Positions 1-8,613 of a DNA stretch of 39,388 bases are shown here, in pieces (the first letter of the stretch is position 1; each line of letters opens with the position of its first letter). Under the pieces are notes generated by a model that saw only the letters and a program-made list of their open reading frames with translations, made no database searches and was not told the origin of the DNA. The DNA comes from an uncultured Brevibacillus sp. (lineage in GTDB: Bacteria; Bacillota; Bacilli; Brevibacillales; Brevibacillaceae): positions 1 to 39,388 of the forward strand of contig CAMIVR010000038.1 of the NCBI GenBank assembly GCA_946402065.1, written 5' to 3'. A program made the translations under genes and the position numbers.

Positions 1-14
1 GGTGAAAGTATAAG

Positions 15-60
15 AAAAACTACGGCTTTCGCTATTGGACTGGCGATAAGCCTAGTTTTT
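15..60 (+). terminator. Probable intrinsic terminator of the upstream, off-window gene
   Basis: An A-run and CTA on the left (15-22) pair with TAG and a T-run on the right (53-60), and an interrupted GGCTT/AAGCC plus CGC/GCG stem lies inside. The structure ends in five T's. It probably ends the gene left of the window, so the following kinase operon has its own promoter. Confidence 0.6.
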
Positions 61-108
61 CTAATAAAATAAGGATGGGAGATCTATCGTTTGAGGAAAG
101 GGGCATGT

Positions 109-1374
109 ATGCGCGATCGCCTGTTGTTGTTTCTGATCATTCTTTTGGCAACCGCCTTTTTTGGTGAAATGAAAGTGAACCCGTTCGGCGGTTCGTTTCG
201 ATTTTCACTCGGGATTGCCGCTTTCTTTTTTTGCTTGCTCTGGTTTCAATCGCTCCCCGTACTGCTAACCGGGCTTTTGACCGGTACGTTTATATGCGGC
301 TTTCGCGTCGGGCTGGATGTCTTGTTCAGCCATTCGGCCCCGCTGGAAAGCCTGCAGGCGCATCTGCCATCGGCCTTTTACTATTTCAGTTTTTCGCTGC
401 TGCTGCATTTTAGCAGGGCGAGGCGGTATCTGGAGTTTCCGCTCGTCTTGGGGTTAATCGGCGCGTCTGTCGACTTTGCTTCCAATATGGTAGAGCTTGT
501 TGTCCGACGATTTTTCGGCGATTTTCCGGACATTACTTGGCAGAGCATCGTAATGCTGCTGTTTTTTGGGATATTGCGCAGTTTTTTTGCCGTGGGACTA
601 TATAATAACTTTATGATTCGACAGGTGCGGGCCGTGGGAGAAGTACGGCAGCAGGAGCTGGAAAAGCTGCGCATGATCAACACAGAGCTGTATGGCGAGG
701 CGTTTTATTTGCGCAAATCGATGACACATCTCGAGGAGATCACGCGGGAAAGCTATCAGTTGTATACCCGGTTGCTCCTGTCTGAAAATAGCGAATCTTC
801 CAAGGCGCTGCGCATTGCCGAGCATGTGCATGAGGTGAAAAAGGATTCCCAGCGCTTGCTAGCCGGACTGTCCAAGATTATTCATCAGGAGGAGCTGGAC
901 TCGCGCCTTGCCATCGGCGATTTGTGCCAGCATGTGGTGCGGGCCAATCAAAAATATGCGGAAATGATCGGGAAGCAAATCGAGTTCGAGCTGACGTGTG
1001 AAGTGAATTTGTACACCAGTCAAATGTACGAACTCCTGTCGGTGCTCAACAACCTGGTGGCAAATGCGGTTGAGGCCATCACGCACAGTGGCTGGATCGG
1101 GTTGTCCGTAGAACTCAAGCAGCAAAACATCGTGTTCCACGTAGTTGACAACGGACCGGGGATTCCCCGGGACGAACGGGAGTGGGTATTCGAACCGGGA
1201 TACACCACCAAATACGATCAGCACGGCAATGCATCGACGGGAATAGGGCTCACGCATGCAAGAGGAATTGTCCACAGCCTGCAAGGCAGCGTGAGTGTCC
1301 GGAATGATCAGTTGACGCATTTTGAAGTGGCGATCCCCACGGATCAGCTGTTGCGGAAGGAGGGGGTACTATGA
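109..1374 (+). CDS. glnK: Sensor histidine kinase GlnK (YcbA-like), glutamine-sensing
   Basis: This is a membrane sensor kinase of about 421 residues. The N-terminal part is a run of hydrophobic helices (about five, residues 1-190). A helical linker follows, then a DcuS/CitA-like phosphoacceptor block HEVKKD (His241 numbered from the ATG), and a HATPase domain with NNLVANAVEAI (N box), VVDNGPGIP (G1) and TGIGLTHARG (G2). The sequence resembles Bacillus GlnK, which with GlnL controls glutamine-use genes. I chose ATG 109 because an AGGAAAGGGG site lies just upstream; a TTG at 91 in the same frame is possible. The stop overlaps the glnL start (ATGA), so the two are translationally coupled. The glsA-glnT target genes of Bacillus subtilis are not in this window. 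Confidence 0.88.
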   Translation: MRDRLLLFLIILLATAFFGEMKVNPFGGSFRFSLGIAAFFFCLLWFQSLPVLLTGLLTGTFICGFRVGLDVLFSHSAPLESLQAHLPSAFYYFSFSLLLHFSRARRYLEFPLVLGLIGASVDFASNMVELVVRRFFGDFPDITWQSIVMLLFFGILRSFFAVGLYNNFMIRQVRAVGEVRQQELEKLRMINTELYGEAFYLRKSMTHLEEITRESYQLYTRLLLSENSESSKALRIAEHVHEVKKDSQRLLAGLSKIIHQEELDSRLAIGDLCQHVVRANQKYAEMIGKQIEFELTCEVNLYTSQMYELLSVLNNLVANAVEAITHSGWIGLSVELKQQNIVFHVVDNGPGIPRDEREWVFEPGYTTKYDQHGNASTGIGLTHARGIVHSLQGSVSVRNDQLTHFEVAIPTDQLLRKEGVL

Positions 1375-2300
1375 TTCGTTTCTTCCTGATTGAAGATGAT
1401 GCAGTGGTAAGAAAAATGCTGGAGAGGATCATCAATGAAAGCGGTCTGGGGGAAATTGTCGGGGAAGCCGCCGATGGCATCGGCGTGACAATTGACCAGC
1501 TGTACGGCGTTGACGTGGTGATCATTGATCTCTTGATGCCGGGAATGGATGGCGTGCAGACGATCAAGAAGCTGAAGGCGGAGGGATTCACCGGTCGATT
1601 CATAATGGTCTCCCAGGTGGAAAACAAGGAGATGGTCGGAGAGGCGTATGCACAAGGAATCGATACGTTTATCCAAAAACCGATCAACCGCCTGGAGGTA
1701 CTCTCTGTCTTAAAGCGGGTGGCCGACCATCTGTCGCTGGAAGTATCGCTGCATTCCATTCGCAAATCGCTGCAGATATTGGACGGGAAAGGAAAGGAGC
1801 AGGCGAGCTTCGGGCTGGCCAGAGGAGCGGCTTACAGTACGGTTGCTTACGCGCAGGACAGCCTGGAGCAGAAGGCGCGCCAACTGATGCTGCAGCTCGG
1901 CATCGCAGGCGAGTCCGGTGCGCCCGATCTGCTGCTCGCCGTCAAATGGCTTACCCAGGAGGAGCGCAGCGGGCAACTGCGCGACCTCCAGTTGAGGGAG
2001 CTGTACACGCAGATTTTGCATAAATTCAACGGCAGTCTCGACGAGCAGTCCATCGGCAAAGAAGTCCGCGCGATGGAGCAGCGTATCCGCCGGATGGTGC
2101 TGCAGGCCTTTACCCACTTGGCGTCGCTAGGGTTGACTGACTACGCCAATCCCACCTTTGAGCACTTTGCGCCGCGATTGTTCGATTTTCACGAGGTGCG
2201 CCTGCGCATGCAGGAGCTGGAGGCCGGCGAGAAAATGACCAAGTGCCGCATCAGTGTGCGGAAGTTTTTGACGGTGTTTTTACAGGAGGCGAAAGCATAG
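1371..2300 (+). CDS. glnL: Response regulator GlnL (YcbB-like)
   Basis: A 309-residue response regulator. The receiver domain spans about residues 1-125, with acidic pocket E8-D9-D10, phosphoacceptor Asp53 in IIDLLMPGMDG and the conserved Lys in FIQKPI. The C-terminal half (about 150-309) is the helical YcbB-type output domain rather than a common winged helix. The stretch SQVENKEMVGEAYAQGI closely matches Bacillus GlnL as I remember it. Translation starts inside the stop of glnK, preceded by AAGGAGGGGG. It is presumably phosphorylated by GlnK and regulates glutamine uptake or glutaminase genes elsewhere. A terminator follows directly. Confidence 0.9.
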   Translation: MIRFFLIEDDAVVRKMLERIINESGLGEIVGEAADGIGVTIDQLYGVDVVIIDLLMPGMDGVQTIKKLKAEGFTGRFIMVSQVENKEMVGEAYAQGIDTFIQKPINRLEVLSVLKRVADHLSLEVSLHSIRKSLQILDGKGKEQASFGLARGAAYSTVAYAQDSLEQKARQLMLQLGIAGESGAPDLLLAVKWLTQEERSGQLRDLQLRELYTQILHKFNGSLDEQSIGKEVRAMEQRIRRMVLQAFTHLASLGLTDYANPTFEHFAPRLFDFHEVRLRMQELEAGEKMTKCRISVRKFLTVFLQEAKA

Positions 2301-2308
2301 TCGCGGGC

Positions 2309-2344
2309 AAGCTGGCATCGAGCTGATCGACGCCAGCTTTTTTT
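2309..2344 (+). terminator. Intrinsic terminator after glnKL
   Basis: AAGCTGGC (2309-2316) pairs perfectly with GCCAGCTT (2332-2339) across a 15-nt loop and runs into seven T's. It lies 8 bases after the glnL stop. Confidence 0.85.
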
Positions 2345-2506
2345 GCGTCTCGCAGCTTCTTGCGTTATTTCAGGGAAGCCTCGATCAGTGGAACTGATGG
2401 GCATTGAGGACAGGGCATTCTTCGGGCATTATTGGCAGCCCGATTTGAAAATATGATTATGTTTTCCGGTTCGCATCAGTCTCTTTCTATGTCAAACGGG
2501 CTTGAA

Positions 2507-3373
2507 TTATATCGTTTGCACTTCTCCCCTAAACTGTGTCGGTGTCAGACCTGTTACCTTTTTGAAGTTTTTACTGAAATAATGAATACTGCTATAGCCT
2601 AAATGTTGCGCAATGTCCTCCATTCTCATATCAGTCAGTAATAAATGCTTGGCTGCTTTTATCCGCTCACTGATCAGAAACTCCTTTGGTTTTATCCCCA
2701 TTACGCTTTTAAACACTTCAGCGAAATAGTTTGGATGGTAACCGCATAAATTCGCAAGTACCTGGACCGACCAATTCCTTTCCGGTTCGTTTCGAATCGC
2801 CTGTAAAGCCGGTGCGATTCTGCTTTGTAACACATTGTGGAACATCGGCAGCTGGCTGCGAATGATCTTTGTCAGAATTTCATGCAACAAGACTCTCATG
2901 GCCGTGAGATACAATGGTTGCTCATTCCAGTATTCCTCGACAAGCCGCTGAAGCAGCGACTCCAGCCCATAGACAGTAAAGCACGTGGGAAGACGAATCA
3001 TTCCGTAATCGAATACGTCCAGCTCATGCTGTGCATAGGCGTCTGACAGTGACTCTGTATTGCATTCTTGCATGCCGGGAATGGGATGGATCGGCTCCAG
3101 TGATTCTCTGATCCATTCGAAGTGCACACTGTACAAAACAGACTCAGCCCTGGCCGTAATTTGATGTACTTGACCCGGTCCGAAATACACACATTCTTCC
3201 GGATGAACCAAGTATGTTTCCTTTCCCAACCTTAGTTCTATTTCACCTGAGATTATATAAATAAGTTGAAAATCGGGATTGGTGCGAGGGCCCCAACGAG
3301 CCTCGGGTTTCGCGTTAAAGCGGTGTGCAAGATGCACCATTGGCCGCAAATCCGTTTCGCTTCCGATTTTCAT
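2507..3373 (-). CDS. AraC-family transcriptional regulator with cupin sensor domain
   Basis: A 288-residue regulator. The N-terminal part (about 30-110) has the AraC-type cupin pattern, including IISGEIELRLG and FGPGQVHQI, and would bind a small effector. The C-terminal 100 residues hold the double helix-turn-helix, including LANLCGYHPNYFAEVFKSVMG and the second-helix signature IAQHLGYSSIHYFSKNFKKVTGL with the usual PTQFR ending. It is transcribed divergently from the CoA-transferase/lyase pair 180 bases away, so it most likely activates those genes in response to their substrate. A GGAAGGGGAGCC ribosome site precedes the ATG. The family is certain; the effector is unknown. Confidence 0.9.
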   Translation of the reverse strand: MKIGSETDLRPMVHLAHRFNAKPEARWGPRTNPDFQLIYIISGEIELRLGKETYLVHPEECVYFGPGQVHQITARAESVLYSVHFEWIRESLEPIHPIPGMQECNTESLSDAYAQHELDVFDYGMIRLPTCFTVYGLESLLQRLVEEYWNEQPLYLTAMRVLLHEILTKIIRSQLPMFHNVLQSRIAPALQAIRNEPERNWSVQVLANLCGYHPNYFAEVFKSVMGIKPKEFLISERIKAAKHLLLTDMRMEDIAQHLGYSSIHYFSKNFKKVTGLTPTQFRGEVQTI

Positions 3374-3552
3374 GGCTCCCCTTCCTTTCGAATCTTAAAA
3401 AAGTACAAATATTTCGTTATATTAATGCAAATACAGCGATTGTGGTCTTCTAGTAAGATTATATTACACCTGATGGAGGAGATAATAGGTTCAAATGTTT
3501 AGGTTAAAGGTAATTTAAACACTTTATACATGGGAAGGAGTCGTAAAAAATC

Positions 3553-4755
3553 ATGAGTTTACCCGCACAACCTTTAGAGGGTATTCGCGTCCTTGACCTG
3601 TCCAACTTATTTGCAGGTCCCAAGATAGGGATGTTCTTGTCTGATTTCGGGGCTGAGGTCATCAAGGCGGAGCATCCCAAGCACCTAGACGAGCTAAGGA
3701 ACTGGGGTATGGCCAAGGATGGGATCGGGTTATACTTCAAGGTGGTCAATCGCAATAAGAAGTTGATTACATTAAATCTAAGCACACCCAAGGGGCAGGA
3801 TATTGTCCGGCAACTTACTCCCATATGCGATGTGATCCTGTGCAACTACCGGCCTGGGACCATGGAACGGTGGGGCCTGGGCTATGAAGTGCTCAGTGAA
3901 ATCAATCCGGGACTTGTCATGGCAGCAGTGAGCGGGTATGGGCAGACCGGCCCCGCTGCGCATAAGCCTGGTTTCGGTACGATCGCCGAAGCCTATGCAG
4001 GATTTGCCTATGTAAACGGACACGAGGACCGGGAGCCACTGCTCCCGCCGTTTGGCCTTGGCGATGCCTCCACGGCCATCTTTGGAGCCTTTGGTGTCAT
4101 GCTCGCCCTTTATCACCGCGATGCCCGCAGAGGCAAGGGCCAGTTCATTGATCTGTCATTATACGACGGGATGCTGACTATGATGGGGCCGCTGGTCATT
4201 AATTACGACCAACTCGGAAATGTACAGGAGCGTACGGGGAACAAACAATCGTTGGTAGCACCGCGCAGCACCTACCGAACGGCGGATGATCGTTGGATTG
4301 CTATTTCCGGTGCTACCCAGGCTACGTTTAAGCGTACGGCGAGGGCCCTCGGCATCCCGGAGATTGCTGAAGATCCCCGGTTCACTTCCAGCCACCTCCG
4401 AATCGAGAATGTGGAGGCTTTGGATGAGACATTGCAGGCCGCTATTGCAAAGCTGACTCGCGCAGACGTCTTAACCCGGCTGGAGGAAGCAGGCGCAGCA
4501 GCCGGACCGGTGAACAGTATCAAAGAAATAATGGAAGAAACGCAAATCGAGGTCCGTGGCAGCATAACGACAGTTGAGGATGAGGAACTCGGCAAGGTGC
4601 GGATGCAAACTCCGGTGCCGCGGCTCGGAGGGACACCCGGGACCATCCGGCATACGGGTTCGAAGCCAGGTACTCATAACGGCGAGATTTATCGGAATTT
4701 TCTGGATTTTACGGACGAACAGTTGGAAGAACTGCGACAAGAAGGTGTAATTTGA
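3553..4755 (+). CDS. Family III (CaiB/BaiF) CoA-transferase
   Basis: A 400-residue family III CoA-transferase. Visible hallmarks are the N-terminal LEGIRVLDLSNLFAGPKIGMFLSDFGAEVIK-type opening, the CNYRPGTMERWGLGY block, SGYGQTGP, and the presumed catalytic Asp171 in FGLGDASTAIFGAFG, equivalent to Asp169 of formyl-CoA transferase. The C-terminal part has the family's ADVLTRLEEAGAAAGPVNSI segment. Such enzymes move CoA between carboxylic acids without free acyl-CoA hydrolysis. The next gene, 25 bases downstream, encodes an HMG-CoA-lyase-like enzyme, so this enzyme probably activates the acid that the lyase splits. The ribosome site GGAAGGAG lies 12 bases from the ATG, a little far. The exact substrate cannot be read from sequence. 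Confidence 0.88.
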   Translation: MSLPAQPLEGIRVLDLSNLFAGPKIGMFLSDFGAEVIKAEHPKHLDELRNWGMAKDGIGLYFKVVNRNKKLITLNLSTPKGQDIVRQLTPICDVILCNYRPGTMERWGLGYEVLSEINPGLVMAAVSGYGQTGPAAHKPGFGTIAEAYAGFAYVNGHEDREPLLPPFGLGDASTAIFGAFGVMLALYHRDARRGKGQFIDLSLYDGMLTMMGPLVINYDQLGNVQERTGNKQSLVAPRSTYRTADDRWIAISGATQATFKRTARALGIPEIAEDPRFTSSHLRIENVEALDETLQAAIAKLTRADVLTRLEEAGAAAGPVNSIKEIMEETQIEVRGSITTVEDEELGKVRMQTPVPRLGGTPGTIRHTGSKPGTHNGEIYRNFLDFTDEQLEELRQEGVI

Positions 4756-4780
4756 ACTTTTATAGGAAGGAAGATTAAAA

Positions 4781-5797
4781 ATGTTCAGTCCTCATCCGGA
4801 ATGTCTACTGGTAGAGGTGTTTCCCCGGGACGGGTTGCAGACTTTTGTACACGAGAAAGGTTGGCATGTCCCGACTACCGATGAAAAGGTGCAGATTATT
4901 GAGGCACTGGTGGACGCAGGTGTCTCAGAGATTGAAGTTACCGGATTTGTTCATCCAAAGGTGATTCCCCCCTTAGCCGATGCCGCCGAACTGGTGGCTC
5001 GGTTGGGGCGGCGGGAAGGGGTCATGTTTAAGGCTCTTGTGCCCAATCTGAAGGGGGCGCAACGAGCAATTGAGGCAAAGGTTCAGAAAATCACCTGCAT
5101 GTTGGTTGTGAGCCAAACCTATCAACGGCTGAACGCCAATATGAGTGTGGAGGAAAATGCATGTCAGATAGAAACCATCATTGCCCATAGCCAGGAGCAA
5201 GGCGTAGATGTTGAAGTCGCCATGGGGACATGTACGTACTGCCCCTATGAAGGAGAAATCGCTGAGGATCGAGTGCTGGGACTAATCGAACGGTGGGTAC
5301 GGGCCGGGGTGGACGAGGTAACAATTTCGGACAGCATAGGAATGGCTGACCCGCTATTTATCGCTAGACGTATAAGGCGGATTCTGACAGAGTGGCCGCA
5401 TCTGAAGCTGGGACTGCACGTTCATGACATGAGCGGGATGGCGCTTGCCAACATCTTTGCAGCTTGGGAGGCAGGGGTACGTAAGTTTGATACGTCGGTT
5501 TGCGGACTGGGTGGCGGTATCGCAATGCCCATTCCGGTTGTAGAGATGGGAAATGTCTCAACTGAGGATGTGACTTACATGTTCAATAGTATGGGGATTG
5601 AAACAGGGATCGACATGAACAGACTTCTCGAGGCGGCCAAGTTGACCGAACGAATTATCGGTCAATCGGGACGTTCACGAATTGTCCGAAATGGTACACT
5701 GGAGCAACTGTTAGCCAAGGGCCAAGCCCAGTTGGCCAAGGGACTGGGGAGACCCGGAGACTCTACAGTAGGTGCTTCGGGATGGAAAAAGAACTAA
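4781..5797 (+). CDS. Hydroxymethylglutaryl-CoA lyase-like (HMGL-like) enzyme
   Basis: A 338-residue TIM-barrel carbon-carbon lyase of the HMGL-like/DRE-TIM group. It opens with VEVFPRDGLQ (catalytic-type Arg16-Asp17) and has the metal-binding His213-x-His215-Asp in GLHVHDMSG. It also has the Glu/Asp-rich GNVSTEDV segment that follows the active-site loop. In classical HMG-CoA lyases the glycine loop reads GLGGCP with a catalytic Cys. Here it reads CGLGGGIAMP, so Gly246 stands where Cys is expected, and the loop before GNV is about three residues longer. The substrate is therefore probably not plain HMG-CoA; a citramalyl-CoA-like or aryl/alkyl 3-hydroxyacyl-CoA is possible. It forms an operon with the CoA-transferase, with AGGAAGGA 7 bases before the ATG. 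Confidence 0.82.
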   Translation: MFSPHPECLLVEVFPRDGLQTFVHEKGWHVPTTDEKVQIIEALVDAGVSEIEVTGFVHPKVIPPLADAAELVARLGRREGVMFKALVPNLKGAQRAIEAKVQKITCMLVVSQTYQRLNANMSVEENACQIETIIAHSQEQGVDVEVAMGTCTYCPYEGEIAEDRVLGLIERWVRAGVDEVTISDSIGMADPLFIARRIRRILTEWPHLKLGLHVHDMSGMALANIFAAWEAGVRKFDTSVCGLGGGIAMPIPVVEMGNVSTEDVTYMFNSMGIETGIDMNRLLEAAKLTERIIGQSGRSRIVRNGTLEQLLAKGQAQLAKGLGRPGDSTVGASGWKKN

Positions 5798-5808
5798 AAG
5801 GACATTGA

Positions 5809-6051
5809 AGCGCAACTGCTGGGTCGATCTCTTCTAGGACAGGTAATGAAGGCAGGAAAGGGCACGAATCTTTATTCAAAGGATTGGCTACCATCCAGAG
5901 CGTCCCTTTTACTTTCGGAATAGTTAGACAAAATGGGCACCGGAAAAAAGTAAAGGACAGCATACAACTAATAGAGGCAGTAAAAAATCCTTTCATTGAG
6001 ACCCTCCAACGAATGAACCCCAAAATTGTATTCTGTTCTTTAAGCGCTTGA
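5809..6051 (+). pseudogene. Possible remnant of an unrecognised gene in the gap before the MFS gene
   Basis: The 319-base gap between lyase and transporter has one frame open from 5809 to the TGA at 6049-6051. Its translation looks protein-like in the second half (PFTFGIVRQNG, then IQLIEAVKNPFIETLQRM) but has no good start codon or ribosome site. I do not recognise a family. It may be the tail of a decayed gene or chance. No terminator is seen here, so transcription could continue into the transporter. Confidence 0.25.
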
Positions 6052-6116
6052 GGGAGTGGAGAGGGCATAGCTGGAATGGCGATGCAAACTCTAAGTTATT
6101 GAGGGGGAAAATAAAA

Positions 6117-7436
6117 GTGAATCGTTCGTTGGATGATAAAATAGGCGGAAATATAACGGAACAAAAAGAATCGAATCAATCGTGGATCGTGTTCATCTGT
6201 TGTTTTTTAGCGATTCTATTTGATGGAATGGATACCGGAATCCTTTCATTATCTCTTTCTGAATTAATGAAAGAATTCCACATTAACAAAGTTCAAGCCG
6301 GGGTGATAGGCACATGGTCTTTAATAGGCATGGGCATCGGTGGAATTTTTGGAGGGTGGTTCGCTGACAGACTGGGAAGAGTACGAGTATCAGTGTGGAT
6401 GCTCATATTGTTATCTATCGGTACGGCATTACTAGGCTTCGTGCAAACGTATGAACAATTTCTTGTGATCCGCTCGATCTCTGCAATAGGAATAGGAGCA
6501 GTATACTCAGTAAATGTGCTGCTCATGGTTGAATACGTATCAACAAAAAATCGAACGACAGTCCTAGGCTCACTTCAGGCTGCAACGTCTTTGGGTGGGA
6601 TTTGTATGTCCCTGCTGGCAGGTTCAATCTTGCCAAGTTTTGGTTGGAGGCCGCTATATTTTATAGGTATTATCCCTGTAATTCTTGCCTTTTATATGAA
6701 ATATAAGATTAAAGAACCGAAAGCATGGGTCGAACGAGTACAAAAACCGCAAGCAGTCAAGAAAAATGAAATGGTGACGATCTTCAAAGATCCAAAAACA
6801 AGAAATGTTTTTCTGTTATGGGCACTGGCCAGCATTTTGCTGCAATTTGGTTTTTACGGTTTAGGTACCTGGCTGCCGAGTTATCTCGTAAGTGAATTAG
6901 GTGTTGACTTTAAGAAGATGACAGGCTACATCGTTGGAAATTTTGCGGCAGCGATCATCGGGAAAGTCATTATCGGGTTGTTAGCGGATCGTTTTGGCCG
7001 TCGTATCATGTTTCTCATTGGAGGATTGCTTACTGCGATTGCTCTGCCGCTTATCTTTACGTACAGTACTCTAGCAAACATTGTCATTCTGATTACCATC
7101 TTAGGCTTCTTGTATAACAGCCCTTTTGCGATTCTACAAACGTATTTGAACGAGAGTTTTCCGACGCGCATTCGTGGCACAGCTGTAGGGGCATCCTATA
7201 ACATCGGTCGTATCGGTGGAGCGATTGCTCCAGTAATGATCGGTATTATTGCAGAAAGTAAATCCATTGGATTCGGGCTGGCTGCACTAGGCATAACGTA
7301 TGCGCTAGGCGTGCTGATTCCTTCGGTGTTTATCCGCGAAAAAATGTATGATCCATTAGCGAATGAAACCAATCGTTCTTCCGGGCAAACAGAAGAATAT
7401 CCGTCTGATCATCTAACCCCGACAAGTAAAAGCTAA
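6117..7436 (+). CDS. MFS transporter, aromatic acid/H+ symporter (AAHS)-like
   Basis: A 12-helix major facilitator of 439 residues. Helix 1 carries the DGMDTGILSLSL motif typical of acid/H+ symporters (the AAHS and related sugar/acid porters). The loop 2-3 signature is GWFADRLGRVRV and the second-half repeat is GLLADRFGRR. I start at GTG 6117, because GAGGGGG lies 9 bases upstream; in-frame codons further upstream have no ribosome site. The gene is visibly more AT-rich than the two enzyme genes before it, suggesting a separate origin. Its position after the CoA-transferase and lyase suggests that it imports their acid substrate, probably an aromatic or branched carboxylate. The substrate is inferred, not seen. 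Confidence 0.85.
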   Translation: MNRSLDDKIGGNITEQKESNQSWIVFICCFLAILFDGMDTGILSLSLSELMKEFHINKVQAGVIGTWSLIGMGIGGIFGGWFADRLGRVRVSVWMLILLSIGTALLGFVQTYEQFLVIRSISAIGIGAVYSVNVLLMVEYVSTKNRTTVLGSLQAATSLGGICMSLLAGSILPSFGWRPLYFIGIIPVILAFYMKYKIKEPKAWVERVQKPQAVKKNEMVTIFKDPKTRNVFLLWALASILLQFGFYGLGTWLPSYLVSELGVDFKKMTGYIVGNFAAAIIGKVIIGLLADRFGRRIMFLIGGLLTAIALPLIFTYSTLANIVILITILGFLYNSPFAILQTYLNESFPTRIRGTAVGASYNIGRIGGAIAPVMIGIIAESKSIGFGLAALGITYALGVLIPSVFIREKMYDPLANETNRSSGQTEEYPSDHLTPTSKS

Positions 7437-7522
7437 TGGATCCCAGCGTTGTCATCGGGAAAAACTAATACTTGAAACATGCTTAACCTAACTCAGGGTG
7501 AACTGGAAACGTATTTGCCTGA

Positions 7523-7696
7523 ATTGGTGATTTAACGAAAAAATATTGGAGCGAGGATCGTGCTGTGAAATACAGCACAAGCTCAAAAACGAAAGCGACC
7601 GTCACCGCAGGCGTGATCAAAGCAGGGAGAACAGAAGGCACCGCGACGTTACGAAATAACCACGAAAAAAGCTCAGATCTCGGCAGAGAGGTTTGA
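7523..7696 (+). pseudogene. Fragment resembling a bacterial Ig-like (Big_2) surface domain
   Basis: Between the MFS gene and the next terminator one frame is open from 7523 to the TGA at 7694. It contains VKYSTSSKTKATV then AGVIKAGRTEGTATL, which fits the Big_2 pattern (strand, S-S-x-x-x-A-T-V, G-x-x-x-A-x-x-x-G-T-A-T). There is no start or secretion signal and the frame stops abruptly, so it would be the remains of a cell-surface or S-layer-type protein. The call rests on pattern only. Confidence 0.35.
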
Positions 7697-7704
7697 GCTT
7701 TTTT
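7665..7704 (+). terminator. Strong intrinsic terminator
   Basis: AAAAAAGCTCA (7665-7675) pairs perfectly with TGAGCTTTTTT (7694-7704) around an 18-nt loop. The flanking A and T runs let it work on both strands. It separates the MFS region from the response-regulator gene. Confidence 0.85.
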
Positions 7705-7871
7705 CATGCTTTCTCAGATTGCCAGTGTCACGCACGCCCGATCATTTATGCAGCTTTAGTAGAGAACAAGAGTGCATCCAGCATTTATTTTGCCAGAAAC
7801 TCAAAGCAAACTACGCAGGCTTTTACAACTCTATTACATCAACATGCTATGCTAGTGACGAGGTGAACGGA

Positions 7872-8519
7872 ATGGCAACGATCTTGATTGTCGAGGATGA
7901 AATTCCAATCAATGAATTAATCAAAAGAAACCTGCAATCGGTGGGACATACATGTATTTCCGTGTTTGATGGAAAGGCAGCCACGCAAGAGCTGGCCCAG
8001 CGTGAAGTCGATCTCGTTTTGCTCGACATCATGCTTCCGGAGCTTGACGGATATGAGGTATTTCAGCAAATTCGCGGGACGCCGACGATTTTCCTGACGG
8101 CGCGGAGCAGTTTATCGGATAAGGTGAAGGGCTTGACCCTCGGCGCTGATGACTATCTGGTCAAACCGTTTGAGATGCTGGAGCTGTTGGCGCGAGTGGA
8201 TGCAGTGCTGAGACGTACCCGGAAGGCAAGCAAGGAGTACGAACTGGATGGGGTGAAAATCGACTTCGAGAGCAGGCGAGTATTTCTGCATGAACAGCCA
8301 GTCGAATGCACGCCAAAGGAATTCGATTTACTGGAGGTGCTGGTGAACAATCGCAATATTGCGCTTTCCCGGGACAAGCTGCTGGAGCTGGCGTGGGGCT
8401 TCGACTATGCCGGAGATACAAGGACCGTGGATGTTCACATCCAGAAGCTGAGGAAGAAGCTGCAGATGGAATCGAGAATTAAAACCGTCTACAAAATGGG
8501 GTATCGTCTCGAAGTATAG
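7872..8519 (+). CDS. OmpR/PhoB-family response regulator
   Basis: A 215-residue response regulator. The receiver (1-118) has E8-D9 and phosphoacceptor Asp52 in VLLDIMLPELDG, then FLTARSS and the Lys in YLVKPFE. The C-terminal winged helix (about 125-215) has CTPKEFDLLEVLVNN and the recognition region TRTVDVHIQKLRKKL. I start at ATG 7872, with GAGGTGA 6 bases upstream; the open frame extends upstream without a ribosome site. Its likely partner kinase (9870-11267) is encoded two genes downstream, beyond a secreted protein, which is an unusual split. The next gene's promoter carries a candidate binding site for it. Confidence 0.9.
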   Translation: MATILIVEDEIPINELIKRNLQSVGHTCISVFDGKAATQELAQREVDLVLLDIMLPELDGYEVFQQIRGTPTIFLTARSSLSDKVKGLTLGADDYLVKPFEMLELLARVDAVLRRTRKASKEYELDGVKIDFESRRVFLHEQPVECTPKEFDLLEVLVNNRNIALSRDKLLELAWGFDYAGDTRTVDVHIQKLRKKLQMESRIKTVYKMGYRLEV

Positions 8520-8573
8520 CCAACCATTCGCGGAATCGGCAGATCGAATCACTTTTTACAACTTCATAATCAC

Positions 8574-8608
8574 TTGATGATGGTTTGATAACCTGGCCCT
8601 TTTATAAT
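8574..8608 (+). promoter_or_regulatory. Candidate promoter with OmpR-type direct repeat ahead of the PepSY-like gene
   Basis: TTGAT occurs at 8574-8578 and again at 8585-8589, an 11-base spacing typical of OmpR/PhoB-class half-sites. A perfect TATAAT (-10) lies at 8603-8608, with no good -35 at 17 bases. An activator-dependent promoter with the direct repeat at the -35 position would fit this layout. The adjacent response regulator is the obvious candidate. Confidence 0.4.
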
Positions 8609-8613
8609 CCTGA

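Noticed and set aside
5763..6068. 101-codon minus-strand frame over the lyase-MFS gap
   Set aside because: It has no ribosome site, runs against both neighbouring genes and has unlike-protein composition; the plus-strand frame is the better reading.
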